Assembly (NCBI GenBank): GCA_902780985.1
Contig: CACZHN010000125.1
Coordinates: 1-7,415, forward strand
DNA length: 7,415 nt
Reading direction: 5' to 3'
From: an uncultured Lachnospiraceae bacterium
Lineage (GTDB): Bacteria; Bacillota_A; Clostridia; Lachnospirales; Lachnospiraceae
Shown here: piece by piece, positions 7,033-7,415 of the stretch
Position numbering within the stretch: the first letter of the stretch is position 1
How the letters are laid out: each line of letters begins with the position of its first letter
The notes under the pieces: generated by a model
Databases searched by the model: none
The model's input: only the letters and a program-made list of their open reading frames with translations
Told to the model about the DNA's origin: nothing
Translations under genes and position numbers: made by a program

Positions 7033-7415
7033 TTAAACGTCGGTAACCTCAAACTTATATCCGAGAGCCCATATGGTCTTGATATAATCACCCTTGTCTC
7101 CCAGCTTCGCACGAAGTTTCTTAACATGGGTATCTATGGTTCTTGCATCACCGTAGTAATCATAGTTCCATACGTTATTGAGGATCTTCTCTCTTGAAAG
7201 AGCAACTCCCTGATTGGTTATGAAGTATTCCAGAAGCTCGAATTCCTTGAAGGAAAGATCGATACTCTTATCGTCTACCGTAACTATATGAGCAGACTTA
7301 TCTATCTTTATTCCGCCGGCTTCTACTATGCTGTTATCTTTATCCTGTGAGGATCGTCGAAGCACAGCTTCAACTCTTGCCACAAGGATCTTAGGACTGA
7401 AGGGCTTTGTGATAT
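7033..7415 (-). CDS. OmpR/PhoB-family response regulator, 5' partial
   Basis: Only the C-terminal 126 residues are inside the window; the receiver domain with its phosphorylated Asp lies beyond the right edge. The GTG at 7383 looks like a start but is internal: in-frame codons upstream encode ITKPFSPKILVARVEAVLRR, the end of a receiver domain including the conserved switch Lys in TKPF (visible residue 3). After a short linker comes a winged-helix DNA-binding domain from about visible residue 30 to the end: LSFKEFELLEYF (53-64), SREKILNNVW (73-82), the recognition helix in DARTIDTHVKKLRAKL (89-104) and the wing IKTIWALGYKFE (111-122). Phosphorylated by the adjacent kinase, it would bind direct repeats in target promoters. 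It is cytoplasmic and precedes the kinase gene by 17 bp; its promoter is outside the window. Target genes cannot be inferred. Confidence 0.95.
   Translation of the reverse strand, partial: ITKPFSPKILVARVEAVLRRSSQDKDNSIVEAGGIKIDKSAHIVTVDDKSIDLSFKEFELLEYFITNQGVALSREKILNNVWNYDYYGDARTIDTHVKKLRAKLGDKGDYIKTIWALGYKFEVTDV

Noticed and set aside
7033..7383. GTG at 7383 as the start of a short DNA-binding protein
   Set aside because: In-frame codons to the right edge encode the end of a receiver domain (ITKPF), so this is the tail of a full response regulator.

Overview
The window looks like chromosomal DNA of an anaerobic Firmicute, most likely a Clostridia/Lachnospiraceae-type bacterium. Evidence: moderate GC, AGGAG-type ribosome binding sites, a TTGACA/GATAAT promoter, a giant fused 2-hydroxyacyl-CoA dehydratase activase typical of gut Clostridia, and a DUF6465-like small protein. 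I see no mobile elements, tRNA/rRNA genes, CRISPR arrays or phage genes. The organism call is inference from protein resemblance, not a database match.

Layout. The left 3.1 kb is one + strand gene, cut by the left edge: the C-terminal 1,029 residues of a fused ASKHA ATPase / HgdB-like iron-sulfur protein. It ends at a strong hairpin terminator (3095-3136) that also serves the converging genes. Everything else is on the - strand. Read in the direction of transcription from the right edge: a response regulator (cut by the right edge) and its sensor histidine kinase, 17 bp apart; a near-consensus sigma-A promoter; a 72-residue DUF6465-like protein; a perfect 11-bp hairpin; hisH; hisF; and a GNAT acetyltransferase ending in the shared terminator.

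How the genes work together. HisH and HisF are the glutaminase and cyclase subunits of imidazole glycerol phosphate synthase, adjacent and evidently co-transcribed; the rest of the his pathway is not here. The GNAT gene lies 24 bp after hisF and probably rides on the same message. The kinase and regulator form a two-component pair of the OmpR type responding to an unknown extracytoplasmic signal. The fused activase is a redox ATPase in the family that injects low-potential electrons into dehydratase-like iron-sulfur enzymes; its own substrate is unknown.

The points most worth following up are the fused activase, an insertion of about 24 residues in HisF directly after its catalytic Asp130, and the hairpin separating the DUF6465-like gene from hisHF. 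No new defence or mobile system is visible; most of the window is ordinary core-genome content.
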